Shown piece by piece: positions 42,651-51,298 of a stretch of 64,000 bases of DNA. The translations under genes and the position numbers were made by a program. The stretch is from an uncultured Synergistales bacterium. GTDB lineage: Bacteria; Synergistota; Synergistia; Synergistales; Aminobacteriaceae. The first letter of the stretch is position 1, and the number at the start of each line of letters is the position of its first letter. The stretch covers positions 15,090-79,089 of the forward strand of contig CAJOCL010000005.1 in NCBI GenBank assembly GCA_905233565.1. Reading direction: 5' to 3'. The notes under the pieces were generated by a model. That model saw only the letters and a list, made by a program, of their open reading frames with translations, was not told the DNA's origin and did no database searches.

Positions 42651-43238
42651 TTGAAGCGTGCAGTTGTTGAGAAGAGAGCCGATGCGGTTATACGCTGGCT
42701 TGAACGTCTGAAAAAATCTTACAGTTCAGGAGCTGTTGAAACTGCTTTCATGGACGCTGAATGCGCCCGTGCAGACTTGGAAAATCTCAGGCATGATGTC
42801 CTGATGAAACTTCCTGTAATTCAGGTCAATAAGACGAGCCGTGCCATTAAATTTTTGCGTATTGCCTTTCTTGCGTGCATTATAGTGATGACGATGCTGT
42901 CGCCGGTTTCGAGGGATATTGTAAATCATGAAGCTGATAATCCCGTAATTTCAGAGCCTATTATAGTTATAAGCGAATATGAAGCCGAGAAGCCGCAAAA
43001 TCAAAATCAGGCTCAGAAACAGGCAAAAACTCAGGCAGTCAGCAGACCTCGAAAAAATCAGCCTCAGACTGCAAAACAGACGGAACGCCCCTTAAAAGCA
43101 GAGAAGCCGCAGAAACCTGAAAAGCCCGAAAAACTTGAAAAACATGAAAAAACTGTGGCGTATGATAAAGTGTATTCATTATTGCAGACCGGCAGAAGGG
43201 CTTTGAGCGATAATAATTCAGTTATAAAGGTGAAATAA
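42651..43238 (+). CDS. Single-pass membrane protein with Lys/Pro/Gln-rich tail, possible anti-sigma factor
   Basis: A 195-residue unknown protein starting with TTG, 2 bases behind the sigma factor stop (GGGGGG upstream). Residues 1-66 are a charged cytoplasmic helical domain (EKRADAVIRWLERLKKSY; FMDAECARADLENLRHDVL). One membrane segment is at about 69-85 (FLRIAFLACIIVMTML). The remaining 110 residues are low-complexity Lys/Pro/Gln/Glu, probably extended through the periplasm. This topology (small cytoplasmic domain, one membrane span, outside tail) is that of anti-sigma factors, but no zinc or ASD motif is visible. The TolA/TonB-like composition of the tail is an alternative hint at periplasm spanning. 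Confidence 0.6.
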   Translation: MKRAVVEKRADAVIRWLERLKKSYSSGAVETAFMDAECARADLENLRHDVLMKLPVIQVNKTSRAIKFLRIAFLACIIVMTMLSPVSRDIVNHEADNPVISEPIIVISEYEAEKPQNQNQAQKQAKTQAVSRPRKNQPQTAKQTERPLKAEKPQKPEKPEKLEKHEKTVAYDKVYSLLQTGRRALSDNNSVIKVK

Positions 43239-43242
43239 AAAA

Positions 43243-45009
43243 ATGAAGATGAAATTAAAATACAGGTTAATAATAATAATGATTATGTCAGTTTCGTTGT
43301 TTTCGGGAATTTCTGGAATTTCAGAGGGTGCGGAAAATTCGGAGCCTCCTTTGAGATATATAACGACCGTCGGGGTTTCCGGGAACGCCCACACTGCAAC
43401 GGAGTATATATTGAATGTTGTTGACACAAAGCCGGGAATGCCTTTGAGCCGCGATATGATACTGAATGATATTGAGGCGATATATAATCAAGGCTTCTTT
43501 TCGTATGTTGATGCTGATTTTGCCGAAGACGGAGGCGGAGTGTCATTAACTTTCACCGTTCAGGAGAACCCGTTAATCGAGAGCATAAACTTCACGGGGA
43601 ACACGATTTACACGACAGAGCAGTTAATGAAGGAAGTATTTTCGCAGGAAGGCACAGTTTTTAACCGCGTCTTTTTCCGCAACGATTTAGACCGTATCCA
43701 GGAAAAATACCATAAAGACGGCTATGTTATGGTACGTGTATCAGATGTTCAGATACAGGGAGGAAATATCTACGTAACAATATTGGAGCCAAAAGTACAC
43801 GACATAATAATTCAGGGCAACACTAAGACAAAAACTTATGTAATACGCCGTGAAATAAAGCTCGAGGACGGGGATATTTTCAACGTAACGAAATTCAGAC
43901 ATCAGTTAGGGAAGCTGCAGGGCTTGGGATATTTTGAAGATGTAAACGTAGCCTTTGATGTTCCCGAAGACGAAGACAGCATGGTTGACCTGATAATTAC
44001 GGTCAAGGAAAAACGCACCGCATCGGTCGGCTTAAATCTGGGTTACGGAACTGAGAGCGGATTATCGGGCGGATTGACTTACAGCGATACGAATTTGTTC
44101 GGACGGGGGCTTGCTTTCGAGGTCGGTTTCAACGAGGGCGACGAGGCAACATACTGGACGACATTTTCAAGCCCTTACATGGACGCAAAGACATACGGCT
44201 GGAGGGTAGGCGCGAGATACAGGAGCTATGACGACAGGTATTATTACCGTCAGGGCAGGAGGCAGTTTAATTTTGACGAAAGAAGCCTGAGCATTTTTGC
44301 AGGAATCGGAAAGAAATTCAAAAATGAGGACTGGAGCTGGTTTTTGACGCTCAGGCGCGAAGATGCGAAGTATTCAAACGTTCACAGGGCGATACCCGGC
44401 TATATTGATGATCTTACCCCTTGGGACGGCATAAACCAGACTGTTGAACTTCAGCTTACTTGGGACAGGCGCGACCCGTATGTGTCATATTCAAAGGGCT
44501 TTATCTGGGATACGTATTTGGAGCAGGCTCTTCAGGTTTTGGGCGGTGATTATGAATACCTGAAATATTGGACGCAGGCAAGGATATATTTGTCGCTCAA
44601 CAAGATTGTAGAAGGGCTTGCGGACATGGGCGGTACATGGTCGGACGAGAACCCGTTAATGTTTGCGGCCAGACTGAGAATAGGCTCTGCAACCGAAGAC
44701 AATCTCCCGTCATTTGCGCGTTACTCGCTTGGAGGAATGAACTCGCTTAGGGGCTATAACTCGCGTTCATTCGAGGGCAGTAATATGTACATGGGAAATT
44801 TTGAGCTGAGAATTCCTATAGCGTCAGCAGTAACTGTTGTAGGCTTTTACGACATCGGCAACGCTGATACAAAATTTGACTGGAGCAATTACCACGATGA
44901 TTACGGTTTAGGATTGAGGGTAAAGACACCGTTCGGGAGCCTTCGTGTTGACTACGCGCACGGCAAGGATGAAAACAGGACGTACTTCGGATTTGGCGAA
45001 ATGTTTTAG
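43243..45009 (+). CDS. bamA: Outer-membrane protein assembly factor BamA
   Basis: BamA inserts beta-barrel proteins into the outer membrane. The 588-residue precursor has a signal peptide (residues 1-30, ending near SEGAE), about three POTRA domains (35-110, 111-183, 184-260; for example VGVSGNAHTATEYILNVVDTKPG and IIIQGNTKTKTYVIRREIKLEDGD), and a 16-strand-type barrel (275-588) with the RGY loop block LRGYNSRSFEGS. It ends in FGEMF with the C-terminal aromatic. E. coli BamA has five POTRA domains; three are common outside Proteobacteria. The gene precedes lipid A genes, as in many diderms. Confidence 0.94.
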   Translation: MKMKLKYRLIIIMIMSVSLFSGISGISEGAENSEPPLRYITTVGVSGNAHTATEYILNVVDTKPGMPLSRDMILNDIEAIYNQGFFSYVDADFAEDGGGVSLTFTVQENPLIESINFTGNTIYTTEQLMKEVFSQEGTVFNRVFFRNDLDRIQEKYHKDGYVMVRVSDVQIQGGNIYVTILEPKVHDIIIQGNTKTKTYVIRREIKLEDGDIFNVTKFRHQLGKLQGLGYFEDVNVAFDVPEDEDSMVDLIITVKEKRTASVGLNLGYGTESGLSGGLTYSDTNLFGRGLAFEVGFNEGDEATYWTTFSSPYMDAKTYGWRVGARYRSYDDRYYYRQGRRQFNFDERSLSIFAGIGKKFKNEDWSWFLTLRREDAKYSNVHRAIPGYIDDLTPWDGINQTVELQLTWDRRDPYVSYSKGFIWDTYLEQALQVLGGDYEYLKYWTQARIYLSLNKIVEGLADMGGTWSDENPLMFAARLRIGSATEDNLPSFARYSLGGMNSLRGYNSRSFEGSNMYMGNFELRIPIASAVTVVGFYDIGNADTKFDWSNYHDDYGLGLRVKTPFGSLRVDYAHGKDENRTYFGFGEMF

Positions 45010-46234
45010 CCTTTGGGCGTTTATCTTAATTTTAATAATGCCGCTAAAGTCAGAGGCGCTGACGGTAAACGGCGTTCCTGAATGGCTGAGGGGTGCTGTT
45101 GAAAGAAGCCTGAATGCGGTCTGGTCAGAAATCCCGAACGATTCCGGCACGGACAGGGAAGGAACGTTATCCCTTGTTGCGTCAAGATTATTTACGGGTT
45201 ACGATGTAAAAGTTAAGGCAGGACGTGAAGATCCTGCTGTTTTTTTGTATGAACGTGATGAATTTATACGGCCTGACGTTAAAATAATCTTTCCGGAACT
45301 CCGTGAAATGTCGTTAAACTGGTTCAGCAATGATATTTCGGGAATGTCTGAAGAAGTTTCGGAAATAGCGGGGAGCATTCCGCAGAGTGCGCTGACTTGG
45401 GCGGATAACGAACTGCGCCTGAATGTCTCGAAAATCGTAAATTCTCATCTGCCCGGCTGGGATTTCACACAGCAGATATACATTTCACCCGAAAAGACAC
45501 AGATAAATCTCTCATTTCGTCCGTCAGCTCAAATGGTCTTGGCCGTCAAACCGTCGTTATATTCGCGTACGGTTCCCGTAATGTTTCAGTCAGATTTAGA
45601 GGCAAAATTAATTCCTGAACTTTCGCCCTTAATCGGAATGCCCGTTAAATGGGTGGAAAAGCATAAATCAGAAATTGAAGAGTACGTCAAAAAATCGCTT
45701 GAAGATCGGAATACGGTTGAAAATCTGAAAGCAAACGTAACAGTAGATTTCAGAGCCGGGAAAATTTCGGAGATAGAAGCAGGGATTGACAGCAAAAACT
45801 TCATGTTCAGCGTATGGGTGTCGGCATATGCGGGGATTTCGGGGCGTTATCCTGAAGCCGGGATATTTTTCGGTTTCCGTCCGTTGTGGCGTATGGTCGA
45901 GAACGGATTTAACTTTGCTCCTGAAATTTACGCGGAAATGATATTCTCGCTTGATGATTTCGGTTTTACGCAGAGAATAGGGGGACGCTTTGAATTAATC
46001 AATAATTTCTGGGCAGGAGCTGAATTTCAATGGCCTGACAGCGATTATTATTTCAGGATCCAATATATACCCGTGAAAATCAGACGGCCTTATGCTTTGT
46101 GGCGTTACAGCCCTTCAGGTTCTAATCATGAGGCTGCAATAGGCTATAAATTTGACGAACATATTTCGATAGAAGTGTATTATGATTCGTCAGGTGAAGA
46201 CAAGCTCGGACTTCGCGGAACATGGCACTTATAA
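44969..46234 (+). CDS. Unknown exported envelope protein, possibly beta-barrel
   Basis: About 421 residues. A signal peptide lies near the start (AKCFSLWAFILILIMPLKSEA), followed by an N-terminal domain (60-170) and a Lys/Glu helix region (210-255). A C-terminal half of alternating aromatic and polar residues (MFSVWVSAYAGISGRYPEAGIFFGFRPLW; IQYIPVKIRRPYALW; EAAIGYKFDEHISIEVYYD) resembles barrel strands. I do not recognise the family. ATG 44969 lies in bamA, overlapping it by 41 bases; TTG 44993 would give a shorter leader. The place between bamA and lpxD suggests an outer-membrane assembly or lipid role. Inference only. Confidence 0.65.
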   Translation: MKTGRTSDLAKCFSLWAFILILIMPLKSEALTVNGVPEWLRGAVERSLNAVWSEIPNDSGTDREGTLSLVASRLFTGYDVKVKAGREDPAVFLYERDEFIRPDVKIIFPELREMSLNWFSNDISGMSEEVSEIAGSIPQSALTWADNELRLNVSKIVNSHLPGWDFTQQIYISPEKTQINLSFRPSAQMVLAVKPSLYSRTVPVMFQSDLEAKLIPELSPLIGMPVKWVEKHKSEIEEYVKKSLEDRNTVENLKANVTVDFRAGKISEIEAGIDSKNFMFSVWVSAYAGISGRYPEAGIFFGFRPLWRMVENGFNFAPEIYAEMIFSLDDFGFTQRIGGRFELINNFWAGAEFQWPDSDYYFRIQYIPVKIRRPYALWRYSPSGSNHEAAIGYKFDEHISIEVYYDSSGEDKLGLRGTWHL

Positions 46235-46266
46235 AAATAATTTATAATGGAAAGGAATAATATGTT

Positions 46267-47238
46267 ATGGAATTTACATTATCAGATCTTTCTGAAAAAT
46301 TAAATCTGAAATTAAACGGCGATCCTTCTCACGTAATAACAAGAATATCACCGCCCGAAGATGCCGACACGTCATCTTTATGTATAATCTGGGATAAGGG
46401 TATAATTTCAGCCCTTGATATAACGGTTCCGATAGCTGCGCCGTCAGAATTTTTCACGCAGGGGAGGGACGGTTTAATCTGTGAAAAACCGCGCGCAATG
46501 CTCCCCGAAATACTAGCTTTATTCGCGTCAGACACGAAAATTTCAGGATTAAAAGCAAAAATATCGGAAAAAGCCGAAATCTCAGAATCAGCGAAAATAT
46601 CGCCAGATTCATATATTGCCCCGTTTGCATATATAGGTGAAAACTGTGAAGTTTCTGAAGGTACAATAATCGAGCCTCAGGCCGTATTGCTGAAAAATGT
46701 TAAAGTCGGGAAAAACTGCATAATTCATTCAGGAGCAGTAATAGGCTGTGACGGCTTCGGTTTTGAGAGGACTTCGGAAGGTCTGGTGAAAATCCCTCAG
46801 AACGGCGGTGTAATTATCGGTGATGATGTCGAGATCGGCGCATGTTCGACGATCGACAGGGGAACGATGAGCGATACGGTTATAGGCTCAGGAACAAAGA
46901 TCGACAATCACGTTCAGATCGGCCATAACGTTAAAATCGGCAGAAACTGCATAATCTGTTCAATGTCGGGGATTGCGGGAAGTTCAACGCTCGGCGATGA
47001 CGTAACTATGTCAGTTCAGGCAGGAATAACGGATCACGTTCACATCGGCTCAAGGGTAATAATTGCCGGACGCTCGGGGGTAACGAGTGATATTCCCGAT
47101 AACAGCATAGTTTCAGGCTTCCCGGCAAGAAATCACAATGACGCGAAAAGGGCGTTAATCCTTGCTGCCGACCTCCCGTCGCTCGTAAAGAGAATAAGGG
47201 TACTTGAAAAGAAATTAGAATCGAAATTACAGTCATGA
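46267..47238 (+). CDS. lpxD: UDP-3-O-acylglucosamine N-acyltransferase
   Basis: LpxD adds the N-linked hydroxyacyl chain in lipid A synthesis. The 323 residues have an N-terminal uridine-binding domain, then a left-handed beta-helix of hexapeptide repeats (residues about 95-270; [26 protein letters not shown]-type rungs) and a short C-terminal helix. Catalytic His is expected in [15 protein letters not shown]. The ATG at 46267 follows GGAAAGGAA. lpxC starts within its last codons (ATGA overlap). Confidence 0.94.
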   Translation: MEFTLSDLSEKLNLKLNGDPSHVITRISPPEDADTSSLCIIWDKGIISALDITVPIAAPSEFFTQGRDGLICEKPRAMLPEILALFASDTKISGLKAKISEKAEISESAKISPDSYIAPFAYIGENCEVSEGTIIEPQAVLLKNVKVGKNCIIHSGAVIGCDGFGFERTSEGLVKIPQNGGVIIGDDVEIGACSTIDRGTMSDTVIGSGTKIDNHVQIGHNVKIGRNCIICSMSGIAGSSTLGDDVTMSVQAGITDHVHIGSRVIIAGRSGVTSDIPDNSIVSGFPARNHNDAKRALILAADLPSLVKRIRVLEKKLESKLQS

Positions 47239-48041
47239 AGTTAAACAATAAAATAATATTAGAGGGTAACGGCCTTCACTCGGGCAATAAATGCAGACTG
47301 ATAATTGAGCCTTTTGAAACGCCTGAAATATTAATCCGTTCAGGGGATAATATACAGCCTTTGAGAGAGCTGAAAACATCGGGAACGAACAGGGGTTCGG
47401 ATTATATTTTTCAGGACGGAACTATCATAAAGACCTGCGAACATGTACTGTCAGCATTAACGGGGCTTGATATATTTTCGGGAGTTCTTGTTACGGCTGA
47501 AGGGGGAGAGATGCCCGCGCTTGACGGCTGCTCAAGGCTGTTATGCTCTGAACTTTTGAAAAACTGCAGTGATGATGAAAATGTAAAAAATGCCTATGAA
47601 TTAAGCGAACCCGTGATAATACATAGTGAGGACAGAAAAAGATTTGTAGCGGCGTTTCCTGATGACAGACTTAATATAACTTACACTGTTGAATATGATT
47701 ATATCGGGGCTCAGGTCTATGATTATGTTCACAGCACTGAGAATTATGTTAAAGATATATCGGGCGCGAGGACGTTTGCAATGAAATCTGAAATAGAATA
47801 TTTGCGTTCTCACGGGATGTCTTTGGGCGGAAGCCTTGACAATGCAGTATTAATCGGTGATAAGATACAGGCAAAAGGCGGACTGCGCTGGGAAAATGAA
47901 TTTGTAAGGCACAAAGTACTTGATTTAATCGGGGATTTGGCTTCTCTGGGCAGACCGTTGAAAGCTCATATAATAGCACTGAGGGCAGGCCATGAGTATC
48001 ATTTAAGGCTTGCGGATAAATTAAAGGGGGAATTTTATTAA
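47235..48041 (+). CDS. lpxC: UDP-3-O-acyl-N-acetylglucosamine deacetylase
   Basis: LpxC is the committed zinc deacetylase of lipid A synthesis. The 268-residue form is somewhat short (E. coli 305) but the active-site parts are present: [12 protein letters not shown] (zinc His), [43 protein letters not shown] (zinc His and Asp) and [14 protein letters not shown] (catalytic His). It overlaps lpxD by 4 bases and shares a base with the fabZ start (TAATG). Confidence 0.94.
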   Translation: MKLNNKIILEGNGLHSGNKCRLIIEPFETPEILIRSGDNIQPLRELKTSGTNRGSDYIFQDGTIIKTCEHVLSALTGLDIFSGVLVTAEGGEMPALDGCSRLLCSELLKNCSDDENVKNAYELSEPVIIHSEDRKRFVAAFPDDRLNITYTVEYDYIGAQVYDYVHSTENYVKDISGARTFAMKSEIEYLRSHGMSLGGSLDNAVLIGDKIQAKGGLRWENEFVRHKVLDLIGDLASLGRPLKAHIIALRAGHEYHLRLADKLKGEFY

Positions 48042-48505
48042 TGCCGGAGATCGACATACACGGAATAATGAAAATATTAAAGCACCGCTACCCGTTTCTT
48101 TTAGTAGACAGGATAACTGATTATGACGATATGCACGTTACGGGTTATAAAAATGTAACAATGAATGAGCCTTTCTTTCAGGGACATTTTCCCGGAGATC
48201 CGACTATGCCGGGAGTTTTGATACTTGAGAGCATGGGACAGGTTGCTAGCGTTTTGCTTGGGATAAAGCTCGGCCATGAACAGGGCGGAAAAATAGCATT
48301 CTTGACGGGAATGGACAAGGTAAGATTCAGGAAACCTGTACGGCCCGGCGACAAACTGGTGACAAAAGCTGAACTTACAAACGTAAGAAGCTCATCGGCA
48401 AAAGCTAAGGCAGTTGCATATGTTGATGATGAAATAGCGGCGGAGGCTGAATTTTTAACGATAATTGCTGATACTTTGTCGAAAGATGAGGAGGCTTCAA
48501 AGTGA
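48041..48505 (+). CDS. fabZ: 3-hydroxyacyl-ACP dehydratase FabZ
   Basis: FabZ dehydrates 3-hydroxyacyl-ACP in fatty acid synthesis, competing with LpxA for the same substrate. The 154 residues hold HRYPFLLVDRI (residues 15-25) and the active-site block GHFPGDPTMPGVLILESMGQ, with the catalytic His and Glu. Translationally coupled to lpxC and lpxA, the classic arrangement balancing phospholipid and lipid A. Confidence 0.96.
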   Translation: MPEIDIHGIMKILKHRYPFLLVDRITDYDDMHVTGYKNVTMNEPFFQGHFPGDPTMPGVLILESMGQVASVLLGIKLGHEQGGKIAFLTGMDKVRFRKPVRPGDKLVTKAELTNVRSSSAKAKAVAYVDDEIAAEAEFLTIIADTLSKDEEASK

Positions 48506-49290
48506 GCGTCAATGTTCACCCGTCAGCAATAGTCTCAAAGAAAGCAGAAATTTCTGACGGCGTAACGATAGGGCCTTTCTGCGTAATTTCAGACAATGTA
48601 AAAATCGGTTCGGGTACGGAATTATTGCCTTTTGTCAGCATTCATGATTATGTAACTATCGGCGAGAACTGCAAGATTTGTGAATATACGGCTATCGGAG
48701 GAGAACCGCAGGATCACGGCTTCAAGGGTGAAATTTCATACGTCAGAATCGGCAACAATAATTTAATCCGTGAGAACGTAACGATAAACCGCGCTACGGG
48801 CGAGGGCAACGAGACAGTTGTCGGGAATGACTGTTTTATTATGGACGGCGTACACCTTGCGCATAATACGAGGCTTGGGGATTTCGTAACGATTGCCAAC
48901 AAAGTCGGTCTTTCGGGTTTTGTTCAGGTCGGGAGCCATACGGTATTCGGGGGAATGGCCGGAGTTCATCAGTTTGTCAGGATAGGGGACTTCTGCATGA
49001 TAGGCGGACTTTACAGGGTTGTTAAGGATGTGCCGCATTACACGCTTGCTTCGGGCGAGCCGATGAGACTGACGGGATTAAACAAAGTCGGCCTTGAACG
49101 CGGAGGCTTCAGCTCTGAGACTATAAGGACTATATATAGATTTTACAGGGAACTTTACAGGAAGGACAGGCGTTTCACTGAAAATCTTGCGGAAGTTTCG
49201 GAACGCAGGGACGAATATATACCTGAAATAAGGCATATTATAGATTTTTATGCCGGAACGAAACGCGGTGTAACATTCTGGGGCAAATAG
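48502..49290 (+). CDS. lpxA: UDP-N-acetylglucosamine acyltransferase LpxA
   Basis: LpxA performs the first acylation of lipid A synthesis. The 262 residues form a beta-helix of hexapeptide rungs (residues 1-185; VHPSAIVSKKAEISDGVTIGP) and a C-terminal helical domain. Markers are EYTAIGGEPQDHGFKGE, FIMDGVHLAHNTRLGD (catalytic His), FGGMAGVHQFVRIG and LNKVGLERGGFSSE. GTG start overlapping the fabZ stop (GTGA). lpxB and later genes are not in the window. Confidence 0.95.
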   Translation: MSVNVHPSAIVSKKAEISDGVTIGPFCVISDNVKIGSGTELLPFVSIHDYVTIGENCKICEYTAIGGEPQDHGFKGEISYVRIGNNNLIRENVTINRATGEGNETVVGNDCFIMDGVHLAHNTRLGDFVTIANKVGLSGFVQVGSHTVFGGMAGVHQFVRIGDFCMIGGLYRVVKDVPHYTLASGEPMRLTGLNKVGLERGGFSSETIRTIYRFYRELYRKDRRFTENLAEVSERRDEYIPEIRHIIDFYAGTKRGVTFWGK

Positions 49291-49347
49291 AGTTATAATT
49301 TTCACATTCCATAATATAAAGATAACTGGAACGGAGGTTATTAATAA

Positions 49348-50946
49348 ATGCAGGAAAAGAAAATTGTAAACATCCCCTCACTGATCAGTGATTATTACAC
49401 ATTGGCTCCAAATCCTGACGACAAGACGCAGCAGGTAGCATTCGGAACGTCAGGGCATCGCGGAAGTTCAGCACTTCACAGCTTCAACGAGGCTCATATA
49501 CTGGCGATTGCTCAGGCTGTTTACGAACACAGGACGGCTGAAAAGATACCCGGCCCGTTATATCTTGGTGCCGACACTCACGCCCTTTCAGAGCCTTCAA
49601 TGAGGACATGCGTAGAAGTTCTCGCTGCTAACGGTGTTGAGCTGATACTTCAGAAGGATTTTGCGCCGACCCCTACGCCCGTAATCTCGCGCGCAATTCT
49701 CGAACACAACAGGACACCGGGAAATAAAACGGCTGACGGAATGGTCATAACGCCCTCGCACAACCCCCCGACTGACGGAGGAATAAAATACGATCCGCCT
49801 TCGGGAGGCCCTGCAAGCCCTGAGATTACGAGCAAAATTCAGAACAGGGCGAACGAGTTGATACGTCAGGGAGTAAGCTCAATAAAGCGCGTTCCGTTTG
49901 AAAAGGCAGTCAAAATGGATAACGTACACTTTGAGGATTTCGTTCTGCCTTACGTCAAGGCACTTTCAACCGTTGTTGACATGGAGGCAATCGCAAAATC
50001 AGGCCTGAAAATCGGCGCGGATCCGCTTGGAGGCTCGGGGATATATTACTGGAAGCCTATAGCTGAAGTTTACGGGATTAAGAATCTCGAAGTCGTAAAC
50101 CCGAATTTAGATCCGACATTCTCATTCATGCCCCCCGACCATGACGGTAAAATCAGAATGGACTGCTCATCACCCTATGCAATGGCAAATTTAATCAGGC
50201 TCAAAGATGATTACGATATAGCTTTTGGGAATGACACGGATTATGACCGTCACGGGATCGTAACGCCTCAGGGCTTAATGAATCCGAATGCTTATCTTGC
50301 AGTAGCCGTTCAGCACCTTTTCACATCACGCAAGGGCTGGAGGGCTGACGCTGCCGTCGGTAAAACAGTAGTTTCAAGCTCGATTATCGACCGCGTAACT
50401 GAGGGCATCGGCAGAAAATTATGTGAAGTCCCTGTAGGCTTCAAATGGTTTGTTGACGGGCTTCTTGACGGTTCAATGGGCTTCGGCGGTGAAGAGAGCG
50501 CGGGCGCGTCATTCCTATGCAAAGACGGCTCAGTATGGACGACCGACAAAGACGGAATCATCATGGACTTGCTTGCATGTGAGATTACTGCAGTAACTGG
50601 GAAAAACCCGGCACAGCATTATGACGAAATCAAGGCAAAATACGGTACAAGTTTCTACGCGAGGATCGACACTCCTGCAACTCCCGAACAGAAAGCCGCA
50701 CTCGGCAAATTATCGCCCGATGACATAAAGGCTGATACGCTCGCAGGAGACAAGATTACGGCAAAATTCACGAAGGCTCCCGGAAATAATGCCTCAATAG
50801 GCGGACTGAAAGTTACGACTGCTAACGGCTGGTTTGCGGCCAGACCTTCAGGAACTGAGAATATCTGCAAGTTATATGCTGAAAGTTTCGTCAGCCCTGA
50901 ACATCTCAAGAAAATTCAGGAAGAAGCACAGGCAATAATAGCATAA
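49348..50946 (+). CDS. pgm: Phosphoglucomutase, alpha-D-glucose phosphate-specific
   Basis: Interconverts glucose-1-phosphate and glucose-6-phosphate, linking glycolysis to UDP-glucose and surface polysaccharide. The 532 residues carry [10 protein letters not shown] (residues 31-40), the phosphoserine loop TPSHNPP with Ser137, the metal loop DTDYDRHG and the sugar-specificity EESAG and phosphate-binding [10 protein letters not shown] segments. Length matches the bacterial Pgm of this class (about 545). The ATG follows ACGGAGG. A terminator follows. Confidence 0.95.
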   Translation: MQEKKIVNIPSLISDYYTLAPNPDDKTQQVAFGTSGHRGSSALHSFNEAHILAIAQAVYEHRTAEKIPGPLYLGADTHALSEPSMRTCVEVLAANGVELILQKDFAPTPTPVISRAILEHNRTPGNKTADGMVITPSHNPPTDGGIKYDPPSGGPASPEITSKIQNRANELIRQGVSSIKRVPFEKAVKMDNVHFEDFVLPYVKALSTVVDMEAIAKSGLKIGADPLGGSGIYYWKPIAEVYGIKNLEVVNPNLDPTFSFMPPDHDGKIRMDCSSPYAMANLIRLKDDYDIAFGNDTDYDRHGIVTPQGLMNPNAYLAVAVQHLFTSRKGWRADAAVGKTVVSSSIIDRVTEGIGRKLCEVPVGFKWFVDGLLDGSMGFGGEESAGASFLCKDGSVWTTDKDGIIMDLLACEITAVTGKNPAQHYDEIKAKYGTSFYARIDTPATPEQKAALGKLSPDDIKADTLAGDKITAKFTKAPGNNASIGGLKVTTANGWFAARPSGTENICKLYAESFVSPEHLKKIQEEAQAIIA

Positions 50947-50956
50947 GAAAATTTTC

Positions 50957-50987
50957 ACCCTCCGGATTTTCTAAGGAGGGTTTTTTA
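50957..50987 (+). terminator. Terminator after pgm
   Basis: CCCTCC (50958-50963) pairs with GGAGGG (50975-50980), followed by TTTTTT. Confidence 0.85.
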
Positions 50988-51298
50988 CTTTTAGGAAAGG
51001 CAAAGAGATTCGCAGGTAAACATCCCAAGCCTAAAGGCAGGGGCTTTCAGTGAAGTTTGACACACGGACTAAATGTCTGAACACGCATACAACCGCTTCA
51101 GAATGCCCTCATTCGCTGGGGCTGGTTTACTTCAGCCTCTAGACCGTAGAACCGTTAAGATTCACCGGGTTACGTTGTTAAGCACAGTGTGTGCAATCGT
51201 TTTTACAGAACGTCTAACTGTTTGCCTTAACTTATTAAAGACTGGAGAAATTATAGCAAAAAAAGGAGGTTAGCGCGTTTCCACGCGCGCGGTATTTG
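50988..51298 (-). mobile_element. Protein-free IS200/IS605-like remnant with RE/omega-RNA-like sequence
   Basis: A 310-base gap without a credible gene. Read on the minus strand it ends in a block like the right end and omega-RNA 3' scaffold of tnpB/iscB elements: AACTTCACTGAAAGCCCC, then TGCCTTTAGGCTTGGGATG (about 51055-51022), with a GCCTTTAGGC hairpin. The other end carries a GC hairpin, GCGCGT / ACGCGC with loop TTCC (51273-51288), as in subterminal hairpins of these elements. No transposase or nuclease frame remains. A TATAAT occurs at 51254-51249 on the minus strand. The name is by recall of similar ends; exact borders and family are uncertain, and a stand-alone structured RNA is the alternative. 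Confidence 0.5.

Noticed and set aside
51073-51273. Small protein of 66 residues in the pgm-methyltransferase gap.
   Set aside because: The frame lies across the mobile-remnant region, has no ribosome site and reads like non-coding sequence.
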